NCBI GenBank assembly: GCA_024710355.1
Contig: JANJUX010000007.1
Location: 1 to 64,000, forward strand
DNA length: 64,000 bases
Source of the DNA: Candidatus Rifleibacteriota bacterium
GTDB lineage: Bacteria; Muiribacteriota; Ozemobacteria; Ozemobacterales; Ozemobacteraceae
Direction: 5' to 3'
Every line of letters begins with the position of its first letter. Position 1 is the first letter of the stretch. The position numbers and the translations under genes were made by a program. Positions 1 to 7,927 of this stretch are shown here, in pieces. The notes below the pieces were generated by a model that did not search any database, had not been told where the DNA came from, and worked only from the letters and a program-made list of their open reading frames with translations.

Positions 1-247
1 TTCGCGGCTCTTTGTCTGAAACAAAGTTCTGCAGCTGGATCGGGTAACTGGTCTGGTCCCCGAAAAAAGCAGAGGGAACCAGACCATGCCGGTAAATGAA
101 ATGAACGAGGTTGCTGCGACCCGAAGCCCCAAAGCCAAGGATGACCGTGTAGAGATGAACGAGCAGGCACAGCCCGATAACCAGATAACTGATTATCGGA
201 ACTGTTTTAACTGCTTCATTATTCTGGTCATGCAGTGGAAAGAACAT
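1..247 (-). CDS. Rhomboid family intramembrane protease, N-terminal part (runs off window start)
   Basis: The frame is open from an ATG at 247 to the window edge, 82 codons. It begins MFFPLHDQN, like the short cytoplasmic N-terminus of bacterial rhomboids. A hydrophobic helix follows at about residues 17-39, then a loop with FIYRHGLVPSAFFG, which matches the conserved stretch before rhomboid helix 2. The catalytic GxSG serine and histidine would lie outside the window, so activity cannot be judged. The start lies 13 bases after the stop of the M3 peptidase gene, so the two are probably co-transcribed; no strong Shine-Dalgarno is visible. A forward frame over 86-400 is antisense noise. The family call rests on N-terminal similarity only. 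Confidence 0.7.
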   Translation of the reverse strand, partial: MFFPLHDQNNEAVKTVPIISYLVIGLCLLVHLYTVILGFGASGRSNLVHFIYRHGLVPSAFFGDQTSYPIQLQNFVSDKEPR

Positions 248-260
248 GATCTGCCAGCAT

Positions 261-2342
261 TCAGCCCTTCAGACCCGAATGTCTCAACAGAGCTTCGGTT
301 GAGGCATCACGGCCACGGAACATCCGGTAAACTTCGATCGGGTGCTTGCTGCCGCCAAGCGAAAGCACGGTATCGCGATACTTCCGCCCCAGTTTTTTGA
401 CCGCGTCTTCGTTGTCGAGACCGGCTTCTTCGAAAGCGGCAAATGCGTCGGCGCTGAGGACCTCTGCCCATTTGTAGCTGTAGTAGCCGGCAGAATATCC
501 GCCTGAAAAGATGTGGGTAAAGCTGCAGAGAAAGCGTTCATGCTCGTATGGCGGCATGACGGCCGTTTCGGCGGCAATGCGCCGGGCGGCGACAAACGGC
601 GATTCAGAACCATTCACATCAAAGTAATGGTGCAGAAACATGTCGGTTTTGCCGAATTCAAGCTGGCGCAGCATTGCTGAGCCGGAGCGGAAATTTTTCG
701 CCGCGGTGATTTTTTTGAAAAGATCTTCGGGCAGGGTTTCGCCGGTTTCATAATGTTTGGCCATGCCCAGCAGGGTCGGGCGGTTGTAGCACCAGTTTTC
801 CATGAACTGGCTCGCCAGCTCGACCGCATCCCACTCAACGCCGTTGATACCGGCGGCTTCGGCCTCGTCAATCACTGTTAACATGCCCTGAGAACCGTGC
901 CCGAATTCGTGAAACAGAGTGGTGACCTCGCCAAAACTCATCAGTGAGGGTCTGCCATCGATCGGCGGTGTGCCATTGCAGACAAGATAGATGACTGGCA
1001 GGCGCACCTTGCCGCTGATGATGCGGCGGCCAAAGCACTCGTTCATCCAGGCGCCCCCGCGTTTTTCGGCCGGGCGTGAATACGGGTCGAGATAGAAATG
1101 GGCAATGGTCTGCTCTTTTTCGTTGTTGATGTCGAAAAATTCAATGTCTTCGTGCCATTTCGGAACATCCTGCATTGCCGATTTGACGATTTTGATGCCG
1201 AAAAGCCTTTCGCTGAGGCTGAAAAGACCATCGAGAACGCGGGGCAGGGGAAAATACGGTCGCAGCTGCTCGTCGGTATAATCATAGAGCTTCTCGCGCA
1301 GTCTTTCAGACCAGAAGGCGGCATCCCAGTGCGCGAGCGGTTCTTTTTGACCAGAATCGGCCGCCATTTTTTTCAGTTCGGCAAGTTCCTTTTCGGCAAA
1401 CGGTCGCGCCGGTTTCTCCAGCTCCTGAAACATTTTTTCAACCGCAGCCACGCCCGGAGCCATCTTGGTATCGAGGCTCAGTTCGGCAAAGGTTTTAAAG
1501 CCCAGAATCTGCGCTTCTTCGCGGCGCAGCTTGAGAAGCTCGCTGATAATTTCTGAATTGTCGAATTTGCCATTTGACGCCCGGGTCATCATCGCGTGAT
1601 AAACCTGCTGGCGATGTTCACGGTTGCGACTGTGCTGCAGGAACGGCCCTGAACTCGGGTAGTCGAGGGTAATGCGCCATGGGCCGTTTTCGGGATCAGC
1701 TTTCTGCCCTGGCTGGCCTTTTTCTTTGGCGTATGACTGTGCGGCAAGCTGTTTGAGATTGCTCGGCCAGCCTTCTGTGTCGGCTTTGCTGGTAATGATC
1801 AGCTCATAAGCTTTGGTAGCGTCGAGAACATTGTTCGAAAAGTCTGTGCCAAGCTTTGACTTGCGGTTGATGATTTCATTGAAGCGCTCTTTGGCTGCAC
1901 CTTCAAGACCTACGCCGGCATGTTCGGCAGACTTGATTTTCTTTTCGATAATGCGTTTGCGTGCGTCGTTGAGCTTTTCATATTCGGCGCTGGCTCTGAG
2001 CTTTTTGAGACCTTCGTAAACCGGCTTGCTCTGAGACATTCTCAGACTGAAGCCGATAACCTTCGGCAGAACTTCCTGATGTGCTTTGCGCAGCGCATCT
2101 GAATTCTTTACGCTTACCAGGTGATTGATCACTCCCCAGGTATATTCGAACGGCAGATCAAGATCTTCGAGAGGCTGGCAGAGCCCCTCCCAGGTCGGAA
2201 CGATATTCGCTTCAATCTGCTGCAGTCTGTTTTCGACTTCGACCAGGGTCGCTTCCATGGCCGGAACAACATGTTCGGGTGTGATCAGATCAAATCTCGG
2301 CAGGCCTTCGCGTGCCATCAGTGGATTATTTTGCAGACTCAT
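261..2342 (-). CDS. M3 family zinc oligopeptidase (oligopeptidase A-like)
   Basis: 693-residue thimet-type metallopeptidase that degrades short peptides, normally in the cytoplasm; no signal peptide is visible. The HEFGH zinc motif has its two histidines at about residues 478 and 482 with the catalytic Glu at 479. The third ligand is expected in the following NGVEWDAVELASQF segment, a family hallmark. The C-terminal substrate-binding region (FSGGYSAGYYSYKWAEVLSADAF) is intact and length is normal. I chose the ATG at 2342 (MSLQNNPLM) over the upstream ATG at 2375 because GGAAAGGA precedes it at good spacing. Probably forms an operon with the rhomboid gene downstream. Divergent from the lipoprotein gene at 2488. 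Confidence 0.93.
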   Translation of the reverse strand: MSLQNNPLMAREGLPRFDLITPEHVVPAMEATLVEVENRLQQIEANIVPTWEGLCQPLEDLDLPFEYTWGVINHLVSVKNSDALRKAHQEVLPKVIGFSLRMSQSKPVYEGLKKLRASAEYEKLNDARKRIIEKKIKSAEHAGVGLEGAAKERFNEIINRKSKLGTDFSNNVLDATKAYELIITSKADTEGWPSNLKQLAAQSYAKEKGQPGQKADPENGPWRITLDYPSSGPFLQHSRNREHRQQVYHAMMTRASNGKFDNSEIISELLKLRREEAQILGFKTFAELSLDTKMAPGVAAVEKMFQELEKPARPFAEKELAELKKMAADSGQKEPLAHWDAAFWSERLREKLYDYTDEQLRPYFPLPRVLDGLFSLSERLFGIKIVKSAMQDVPKWHEDIEFFDINNEKEQTIAHFYLDPYSRPAEKRGGAWMNECFGRRIISGKVRLPVIYLVCNGTPPIDGRPSLMSFGEVTTLFHEFGHGSQGMLTVIDEAEAAGINGVEWDAVELASQFMENWCYNRPTLLGMAKHYETGETLPEDLFKKITAAKNFRSGSAMLRQLEFGKTDMFLHHYFDVNGSESPFVAARRIAAETAVMPPYEHERFLCSFTHIFSGGYSAGYYSYKWAEVLSADAFAAFEEAGLDNEDAVKKLGRKYRDTVLSLGGSKHPIEVYRMFRGRDASTEALLRHSGLKG

Positions 2343-2487
2343 GAAAATTCCTTTCCGTGCATAAATATTAACCACGACATTCTAGAATGATTCACCCGCC
2401 ATTGCCAATAAATTATTAATGATTGATTGAATTTGCTGCGGGAGATTTTGAGTAAATTACCTGTCACTTTCGACCGATAAGGGGATT

Positions 2488-3120
2488 ATGAAAAACACAC
2501 CGGCATTCTGCTGCCCGCAGACCAGACTGATATTGCTGCTGATCGTCGTCATTACCGCGCTGGCGGCTTCAGGCTGCACCGAAAAAACCGGTGCCATCGA
2601 AGATCCGGTTGCCCCCTGGTATCCCTCATACGTGACGCCAACGGTGTCGAACCTGAAAGCCAATGCGACCAGAATCTCACGCTGCAGTGGCGGCATTCTC
2701 AAACTGACATGTGACTGGACAAGCCCGGGCGTCGTTTCGACGATCACCGCTTACGTCGGTTTTGTCAGAACCATTCAGAACCCCAAAACCGAGCCGATCG
2801 GCATCATTGCTTCGGGCGTCGCGACTCTCAGCCGTGATATCAGGTTTTCGCTCCTCGGACAGATTGCCACCACCACAGCTACCACGACTGCCTGCGTCGC
2901 ATCAGATACCGAAGCCTTTTATCGCAGGTTTAACGAGCCAATTAAAGTGGTAACAAAAATCGGCACAAATGAAACAGCCGGGCAGTGGGGGGCAGAAATT
3001 CCCTTTGCCCACGATGATATCGCCAGCGCCCCCCTCGGAATTCACCAGATGATTTTCTATATGGAAATCAACCACCACAAAACCAACACCCAGGCCTTCG
3101 AACTAACCTTCGTTCCCTGA
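2488..3120 (+). CDS. Putative exported lipoprotein, function unknown
   Basis: 210 residues. Residues 12-30 form a basic-hydrophobic signal ending in ASGC, so Cys30 is a likely lipidation site. The mature part is beta-rich and has a Cys pair (RCSGGILKLTCDW) and a long hydrophobic-polar alternation ending in FELTFVP, resembling an Ig-like/beta-sandwich domain, but I recognise no family. AAGGGG lies 7-8 bases before the ATG. Single gene with its own strong terminator just downstream (3143-3186); divergent from the M3 peptidase gene. Confidence 0.75.
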   Translation: MKNTPAFCCPQTRLILLLIVVITALAASGCTEKTGAIEDPVAPWYPSYVTPTVSNLKANATRISRCSGGILKLTCDWTSPGVVSTITAYVGFVRTIQNPKTEPIGIIASGVATLSRDIRFSLLGQIATTTATTTACVASDTEAFYRRFNEPIKVVTKIGTNETAGQWGAEIPFAHDDIASAPLGIHQMIFYMEINHHKTNTQAFELTFVP

Positions 3121-3142
3121 CCGGAAAACGCCGCGAAATAAA

Positions 3143-3186
3143 GCGCCCCGGGCCGTTGTCTGGCCCGGGGCGCTCTGTTTTTTACC
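3143..3186 (+). terminator. Rho-independent terminator
   Basis: A 12-bp perfect GC-rich stem (GCGCCCCGGGCC at 3143-3154 with its complement at 3162-3173), a 7-base loop, then TCTGTTTTTT. It ends the lipoprotein transcript. It also lies directly beyond the stop of the converging 1297-residue gene, but its T-tract favours the plus direction. Confidence 0.9.
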
Positions 3187-3187
3187 G

Positions 3188-6100
3188 TCAGAACTTTTTC
3201 ATCGAAATCAGAGATTCATCGGCGAGAACTTCGTCGCGCAGCGGGCAGTCATGCAGATGATCGCAGCTCTTGCAGTATTTGTTCTTGCGTGGCGCGAACT
3301 CTTTTTCATGAATCATCTCGTAAGCGGTTTTGTCGATGGTTTCGACAACTTTCGGAATATCGTCGCGGGTGCGTCTGGTCTCGAGTTTCACATCGTGGTC
3401 GAGCATCAGCAGCGACAATTTGCTGATTTTCAGGCCGAGCGTGTCTTCACAGGCCCAGTAGTAAATACTCAGCTGCTTGTCATGATCGATGGCATCCTGG
3501 GTGCGCATCGTCGGCTCAGTCTTGTAATCGAGAATTTCGTAAGTGCCGTCTTCAAGCTTGTCGATGCGGTCGATGAAACCGGTCATTACTGCGTATTTGC
3601 CGCACGGAATCTCGAAATAATCTTCGATCGAGTAGGCGGGTTTGAATTCGCAGTCTTTGATGAAATGGTTGTAATACATCTTTATCTGCCTGATGCCGTC
3701 CTGGCGATACTGTTCTTCGGTGGCGTCAGAGTCGAAGCCCTCGCGATGTGTCATGCGCACTTCTTCGAAGATTTCGAGAACCCGTTCGAGTGAAGGTTTC
3801 GGAATCGGGTTGACCGGGTCGTAAACGCGCTCGAAGGTCTCGTGAATCGTGGTGCCGAAGCTGAAGAACGGCTGCGGCTTCGGTGGCACTTTGTCAATGT
3901 AGAGCTTGCGATAAGAGCGCGGGCAGTTGAGATAGAGGCTCATCTTCGAGTAGCTGAGCCTGATGCGCTGTCTGAACTGTTCCTGCGTTTCGCCGGCCAT
4001 TTCGTGCGGCTTGACCTTCCATTCGGGGCAGGGGCCATAAAACTCGCACCAGGCGCAGAGCGAACCTTTTTTCGGCTCAAATTCATTTTTATTGATCGAG
4101 GTTACCAGATCGGCCATTTTCAGCTTGTGCGCCTGAATGTCGGCTTCGGTCGGCGTCAGACTGTAGCGTTTGTTGTTCGACATATAGTGATACGAGACTT
4201 TGGCGATGCGCCCCGGCCATTTCTGATTGGCGGCGAGAAACATGTTCATCAGACTGGCGTCTTCATTGATGACGCGCTCATCCGGCACTTTCTTGCCGGT
4301 TTTGTAATCGATGATTTCGAGCTTGCCGTCAGGTAGCTGGTCGATGCGGTCGATCTGCACCACGGTGTCGACGCCGTTCCAGCTCCATTTGGCGCCGGTC
4401 TCGAACATTACCGGGTTTTCGCTGCCGTCGAGACCCTTGAAATACTCCTCAAGCATCACGTTGGCACGCACCTTGAAGCGCTCTTCCTCTTCCTGGTCGG
4501 CGTAACCGTCAGGAATCCAGTATTTGTTGAGAATACCCCTGAACGGATTGGCCTTGACCCGCCCGCGCTCGTAATTCTCGTGAAAATCGCGCAGAGCGAA
4601 ATGAATCGACCGGTCAAAGCTGAGATTTGGCGTCGGCCGGGCTTCTTTCGGTACCCGGTCGATATACTTCATGCGGTATTTCAACGCACATGACTGGAAA
4701 CAGCTGATCTTGCTCGGCGACAGCAACATGCTTTTCGCGTCATCGCAGATTTCGAGATAATCGCAGTAGCTGCACAGCGGGTTGCGCTGGCCCTCAAAGG
4801 TCGCTTCGAGATTTTCCCTGATGAATTCGGTGAACGACAGCTTGAGTTTTTCGACATCCTGCGAGGTCGGAGTGAACGGAATCACGTCACCGGTGAGCAG
4901 GTATACATAAGAAAGTTTTTCGACGCGGCCGGGGTAAAGGCGGTCGGCGATGAACCAGTTATAAACGCCGCTCAGATCGAGTCTGGCTTCATGCGGCGTC
5001 ATCGCCCTTTTCGCGGTTTTATAAATGATCACATGGAAATTGCCGTTCGGCAGCAGGTCGATTCGGTCGAAGCGGGTGGTCAGAACCAGCTCTTCATAGC
5101 CAATGCGGGCCTGCTCACCGATAGAATGCACTTTCGGAAAAGCGTTTCTGATCAGCTCGTTAAGATTGTTGAAGGCGGTATAGGCTTTGCCCAGAACCTC
5201 GTCGCGACCTTCTGGGCTGAGTTCTACGTCTTTTCCGAGCTTTTGCGCTGCCTTTTCGAGAAGCGCGCCCGCTTCGATGAACCTGCCGCCGCTGATGTAT
5301 TCCTGCAGCATTGACTGCAGCAGCTGGTAAAGAACCAGAGCCGGCTTTTCCTTGTCAGGAACAGGGGCCTTGGTAATATAGCGGAACTGGTAGCGGCGCG
5401 GACATTCGCGCAGCGTCTGAATTTTCGACATCGAAACGATCAGGCGTTTTTCGCCACAGACCGATGAGGCGACACAGGTCGCACACGCCGGGCCGCCAAG
5501 CGGTTCGAAGTTCTTGCGCCTGATCTGCTCGCCTATGCTCTGCAGCAACTGTCTGCCCTTGCGCAGCATCGCGTCGCCAATGCTGATGCGAACTTCTTCA
5601 CCATGCCTGAGAAAGACGCAGGCGAAGCTTTTTACTTTACCGGGCCAGCGGTTGTCAGCAGCCGCGCAGATCGCCGAAATCACCGGGTCAGTCAGCAGGT
5701 CGGCCTGGGTCATCAGCCTTTTGCCGGTTTTGTAATCGATCAGCACCAGATTACCTTCATGATCGCTGTCAATGCGGTCAATGGTAGTCTGAAAGCAGAA
5801 TGAATCGGTGTTGAATTCGATGAACTCATTGACCAGCTTGGTTCGCGATTTCGGAAACAGCCGGTTGAGATAATTCGCCAGATATTCGCGCCCCGAGTTC
5901 TTGATCTCGGTTTGCATCTCTTCGGGCAGGTCAGCCGGAATCATCTTATAGAAGGTCGTGAACAGAGTGCTTTCTGGCCCCTGTTCAGTTGTCGGCCGGT
6001 AATCACGGTGAAAATGGGCGAGAGCGTCATGCAAAGGTCGGTCTAGCGCCAGATCGATAGAAGGCTCGTCATTCTGGCCGCTTTTGAGGTGCTTGACATA

Positions 6101-7081
6101 AATGGCCGCATATTTATGCGGGCAATCCAGAAAAGACCTGATCTTGGAGGCATTGAGAGCCGGAATCTGACCCACCGGGCAGGTATCCTGAAACTCACAG
6201 TAGCCGCAGGCAGACGATCTTACCGGCTCAAACTTGCCCTGATAAATGGCTTCGCCGATGTCGAGATAGCGCTTGCGGGCGACGGCCATTTCGTTGTTGT
6301 TGCGCAGCACGCTTAGACTGCTGCCGTCCTTGAGATAAATATAGGTTATTCTTTTGACCTTGCCGGGCCATATCGAATCAGTCGCAAGAAACAGCATCTG
6401 CGTGGCCAGTGCTTTTTCGAGTTCCTCGACGCCGCCATAGGGCTGTTTGCCCGATTTATAGTCGATCAGTTCGATCGAACCGTCGGGGTTGCGGTCAACG
6501 CGGTCTATTTTGCCGGTATATTCGCCACCGGCGATATCGACCTTGAAAAAATAATCGACTTCGATATGGCGTGAAGGGCCTTTGCAGTATTTGTCAAAAT
6601 ATGCCCGCAGGCCATTTTCGGCCTGCAGCCGGAATTCTGCTTCCTGGGCGGGTGACTCGTAGCCGCGCGGGTCCCAGTTTTCGGTGAGCAGGGCCAGCAG
6701 TCTGTCGAGTTTGAACGGCTCATCGGCTTTCTTGCTGCGATAGAAGGCTGCCATGGTTTTATGCAGGGTCTGGTCGAATGAAAGGTGCGGGCTGGCCCCT
6801 GCGGGGCGCTGCAGACGCCTGATATGCGTAAAATAGAATTTCTTCGGACAGGTCTGATAGAGATCGAGCTTGCTGCCGCTCAAAGAAGTTTTTATCTTGG
6901 CTGGCCCGTTATCAGGCGTTTTTGTGGCCGGAGTGGCGGGCTTGCCTGCTGCCCCCTGGCCGGTTGGCCCTTGCACCGGGGGCTTACCCGGCGTGACCGG
7001 CTTTTCTTTCTGCTCAAGACTTTTCTTGTGAACCTGGGTTTTGCGAAACAGTCTCGAAAAAAGGTCGGGCTTGTCAGCCAT
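3188..7081 (-). CDS. Protein of five tandem PD-(D/E)XK nuclease-like domains, each with a four-Cys Fe-S signature
   Basis: 1297 residues. After a Pro/Lys-rich linker (1-65), a module of about 240 residues is repeated five times, at about 66-305, 306-546, 547-785, 786-1040 and 1041-1283. Each module has a first Cys, a (I/F)DR(I/V)D acidic motif, an (I/L)DYK motif, and a C-terminal CX2CX5C, the arrangement of RecB/AddB/Cas4-type nucleases. Acid/lysine pairs are D193/D207-K209, D435/D449-K451, D911/D925-K927 and D1171/D1185-K1187. Fe-S cysteines are 78/292/295/301, 320/533/536/542, 560/770/773/779, 798/1009/1012/1018 and 1053/1270/1273/1279. Module 3 reads IIYK (I686) and lacks the helix histidine seen in the others (H107, H351, H827, H1080), so it is probably catalytically dead. 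No helicase domain and no CRISPR array are nearby. A DNA-processing role is inference. Confidence 0.85.
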   Translation of the reverse strand: MADKPDLFSRLFRKTQVHKKSLEQKEKPVTPGKPPVQGPTGQGAAGKPATPATKTPDNGPAKIKTSLSGSKLDLYQTCPKKFYFTHIRRLQRPAGASPHLSFDQTLHKTMAAFYRSKKADEPFKLDRLLALLTENWDPRGYESPAQEAEFRLQAENGLRAYFDKYCKGPSRHIEVDYFFKVDIAGGEYTGKIDRVDRNPDGSIELIDYKSGKQPYGGVEELEKALATQMLFLATDSIWPGKVKRITYIYLKDGSSLSVLRNNNEMAVARKRYLDIGEAIYQGKFEPVRSSACGYCEFQDTCPVGQIPALNASKIRSFLDCPHKYAAIYVKHLKSGQNDEPSIDLALDRPLHDALAHFHRDYRPTTEQGPESTLFTTFYKMIPADLPEEMQTEIKNSGREYLANYLNRLFPKSRTKLVNEFIEFNTDSFCFQTTIDRIDSDHEGNLVLIDYKTGKRLMTQADLLTDPVISAICAAADNRWPGKVKSFACVFLRHGEEVRISIGDAMLRKGRQLLQSIGEQIRRKNFEPLGGPACATCVASSVCGEKRLIVSMSKIQTLRECPRRYQFRYITKAPVPDKEKPALVLYQLLQSMLQEYISGGRFIEAGALLEKAAQKLGKDVELSPEGRDEVLGKAYTAFNNLNELIRNAFPKVHSIGEQARIGYEELVLTTRFDRIDLLPNGNFHVIIYKTAKRAMTPHEARLDLSGVYNWFIADRLYPGRVEKLSYVYLLTGDVIPFTPTSQDVEKLKLSFTEFIRENLEATFEGQRNPLCSYCDYLEICDDAKSMLLSPSKISCFQSCALKYRMKYIDRVPKEARPTPNLSFDRSIHFALRDFHENYERGRVKANPFRGILNKYWIPDGYADQEEEERFKVRANVMLEEYFKGLDGSENPVMFETGAKWSWNGVDTVVQIDRIDQLPDGKLEIIDYKTGKKVPDERVINEDASLMNMFLAANQKWPGRIAKVSYHYMSNNKRYSLTPTEADIQAHKLKMADLVTSINKNEFEPKKGSLCAWCEFYGPCPEWKVKPHEMAGETQEQFRQRIRLSYSKMSLYLNCPRSYRKLYIDKVPPKPQPFFSFGTTIHETFERVYDPVNPIPKPSLERVLEIFEEVRMTHREGFDSDATEEQYRQDGIRQIKMYYNHFIKDCEFKPAYSIEDYFEIPCGKYAVMTGFIDRIDKLEDGTYEILDYKTEPTMRTQDAIDHDKQLSIYYWACEDTLGLKISKLSLLMLDHDVKLETRRTRDDIPKVVETIDKTAYEMIHEKEFAPRKNKYCKSCDHLHDCPLRDEVLADESLISMKKF

Positions 7082-7176
7082 GCTCAGACTCCTTCAGATT
7101 GCATTTTTCTATTATAGACGAAATTCTTCTGATAGCAAACAGCAACAAGACCCGCCGGTGCGAAAAAGAAATATTA

Positions 7177-7205
7177 TTGGCATTCTGCAGAAAATGAGTT
7201 AATGT
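7177..7205 (+). promoter_or_regulatory. Candidate sigma70-type promoter for the small membrane protein-STAS operon
   Basis: TTGGCA at 7177-7182, 17-base spacer, TAATGT at 7200-7205, about 30 bases upstream of the first gene. It lies in the divergent gap shared with the PD-(D/E)XK gene. Confidence 0.45.
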
Positions 7206-7233
7206 TAAGGCAGAACGATCAGGAGGTTTGCCA

Positions 7234-7467
7234 ATGGGCGCGTTGCTGGTGCTTGCGGGCACCCTTATGCTGATGATGAGCTCTATCTGGATCGTCGGCG
7301 AAGCCTTGAAAAAAGATGTTGTTCTCGGAGCGCTTGCTCTGGTGGCTTTTCCGTTTTACAGTGTTTATTACACATTCTTTGTCGATTACCGCAGTCACCA
7401 CGTGCCTTTTTTTACGGGTCTTGGCGGCGCCGTTCTCTTGATAATCGGCTACTTTACAGGAATCTAA
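7234..7467 (+). CDS. Small three-helix membrane protein, unknown function
   Basis: 77 residues, almost entirely hydrophobic. Three helices are apparent: residues 2-24, about 31-53 and the last 20 residues, with short polar loops (KKD and DYRSHH). A perfect AGGAGG at 7221-7226 sits seven bases before the ATG at 7234, so this start is preferred over the TTG at 7228. The STAS-domain gene begins two bases after its stop, which suggests co-expression. No family recognised; it could be a membrane partner of the STAS regulator, but that is inference. Confidence 0.7.
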   Translation: MGALLVLAGTLMLMMSSIWIVGEALKKDVVLGALALVAFPFYSVYYTFFVDYRSHHVPFFTGLGGAVLLIIGYFTGI

Positions 7468-7469
7468 CC

Positions 7470-7814
7470 ATGCATAAAAACCTTCTTGAAATCATTGTAT
7501 CAGACGAGCGACCCGGCGAGATTATCGTTAAACTCAAAGGTGAAGTCGACCAGCTGACGGTAAAAAACCTCAAAAAGATTCTCGAAGAGCACAAGGCAGA
7601 AGATGCCTGCGAACTGATTTTTGACCTCGACGAAGTCGAATTCATGGCCAGTGCCGGCCTGGCAATTTTTGCCTACTATAAAGAGCTTTTCAACAAAAAG
7701 AAGGCTGATCAGCGACTGCGGGTCATCAACTGCAGCCCCGGCGTTTATAGAATTTTTCACCTCACCATGCTCGACGAAATGCTCGAAGTGCAGCAAAAAC
7801 CCGAAGAATTCTGA
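7470..7814 (+). CDS. STAS-domain anti-sigma factor antagonist
   Basis: 114 residues, a single STAS domain of the SpoIIAA/RsbV type. Such proteins bind an anti-sigma kinase when unphosphorylated and release its sigma factor. The conserved helix start reads FMASAGLAIF; Ser61 is the expected phosphorylation site. The beta strand before it (CELIFDLDEVEF) and the C-terminal helix are present, so the domain is complete. No anti-sigma kinase or PP2C phosphatase lies in the window, so the partner is encoded elsewhere. A hairpin (GGTAAAG-N7-CTTTACC, 7817-7837) follows the stop codon. Confidence 0.85.
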   Translation: MHKNLLEIIVSDERPGEIIVKLKGEVDQLTVKNLKKILEEHKAEDACELIFDLDEVEFMASAGLAIFAYYKELFNKKKADQRLRVINCSPGVYRIFHLTMLDEMLEVQQKPEEF

Positions 7815-7880
7815 CTGGTAAAGTTTGGGGCTTTACCTGCTGCATCGGCGTTTATCCGTGTTAATCCGTGGCTGAAATAA

Positions 7881-7918
7881 AACCGGCCGCTGGCGATAAG
7901 CCAGCGGCCGGTTCTTTT
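7881..7918. terminator. Bidirectional Rho-independent terminator
   Basis: A 13-bp perfect stem (AACCGGCCGCTGG at 7881-7893 with its complement at 7901-7913) and a 7-base loop between converging genes. CTTTT follows on the plus strand and TTTTATTT on the minus strand, so it can end both the STAS and the S9A peptidase transcripts. Confidence 0.88.
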
Positions 7919-7927
7919 ACAATCGAC

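Noticed and set aside
86..400. 104-codon forward frame at the window start
   Set aside because: It is antisense to a rhomboid N-terminus and the end of the M3 peptidase gene, both of which have family motifs.
3188..7081. Cas4 or AddB assignment for the five-domain nuclease-like protein
   Set aside because: No CRISPR array, Cas1/Cas2 or AddA helicase is nearby, and neither family has five such domains.
7177..7190. Sigma54-type -24/-12 promoter (GG...GC)
   Set aside because: GG and GC are separated by six bases, not ten; the sigma70-like pair explains the site better.
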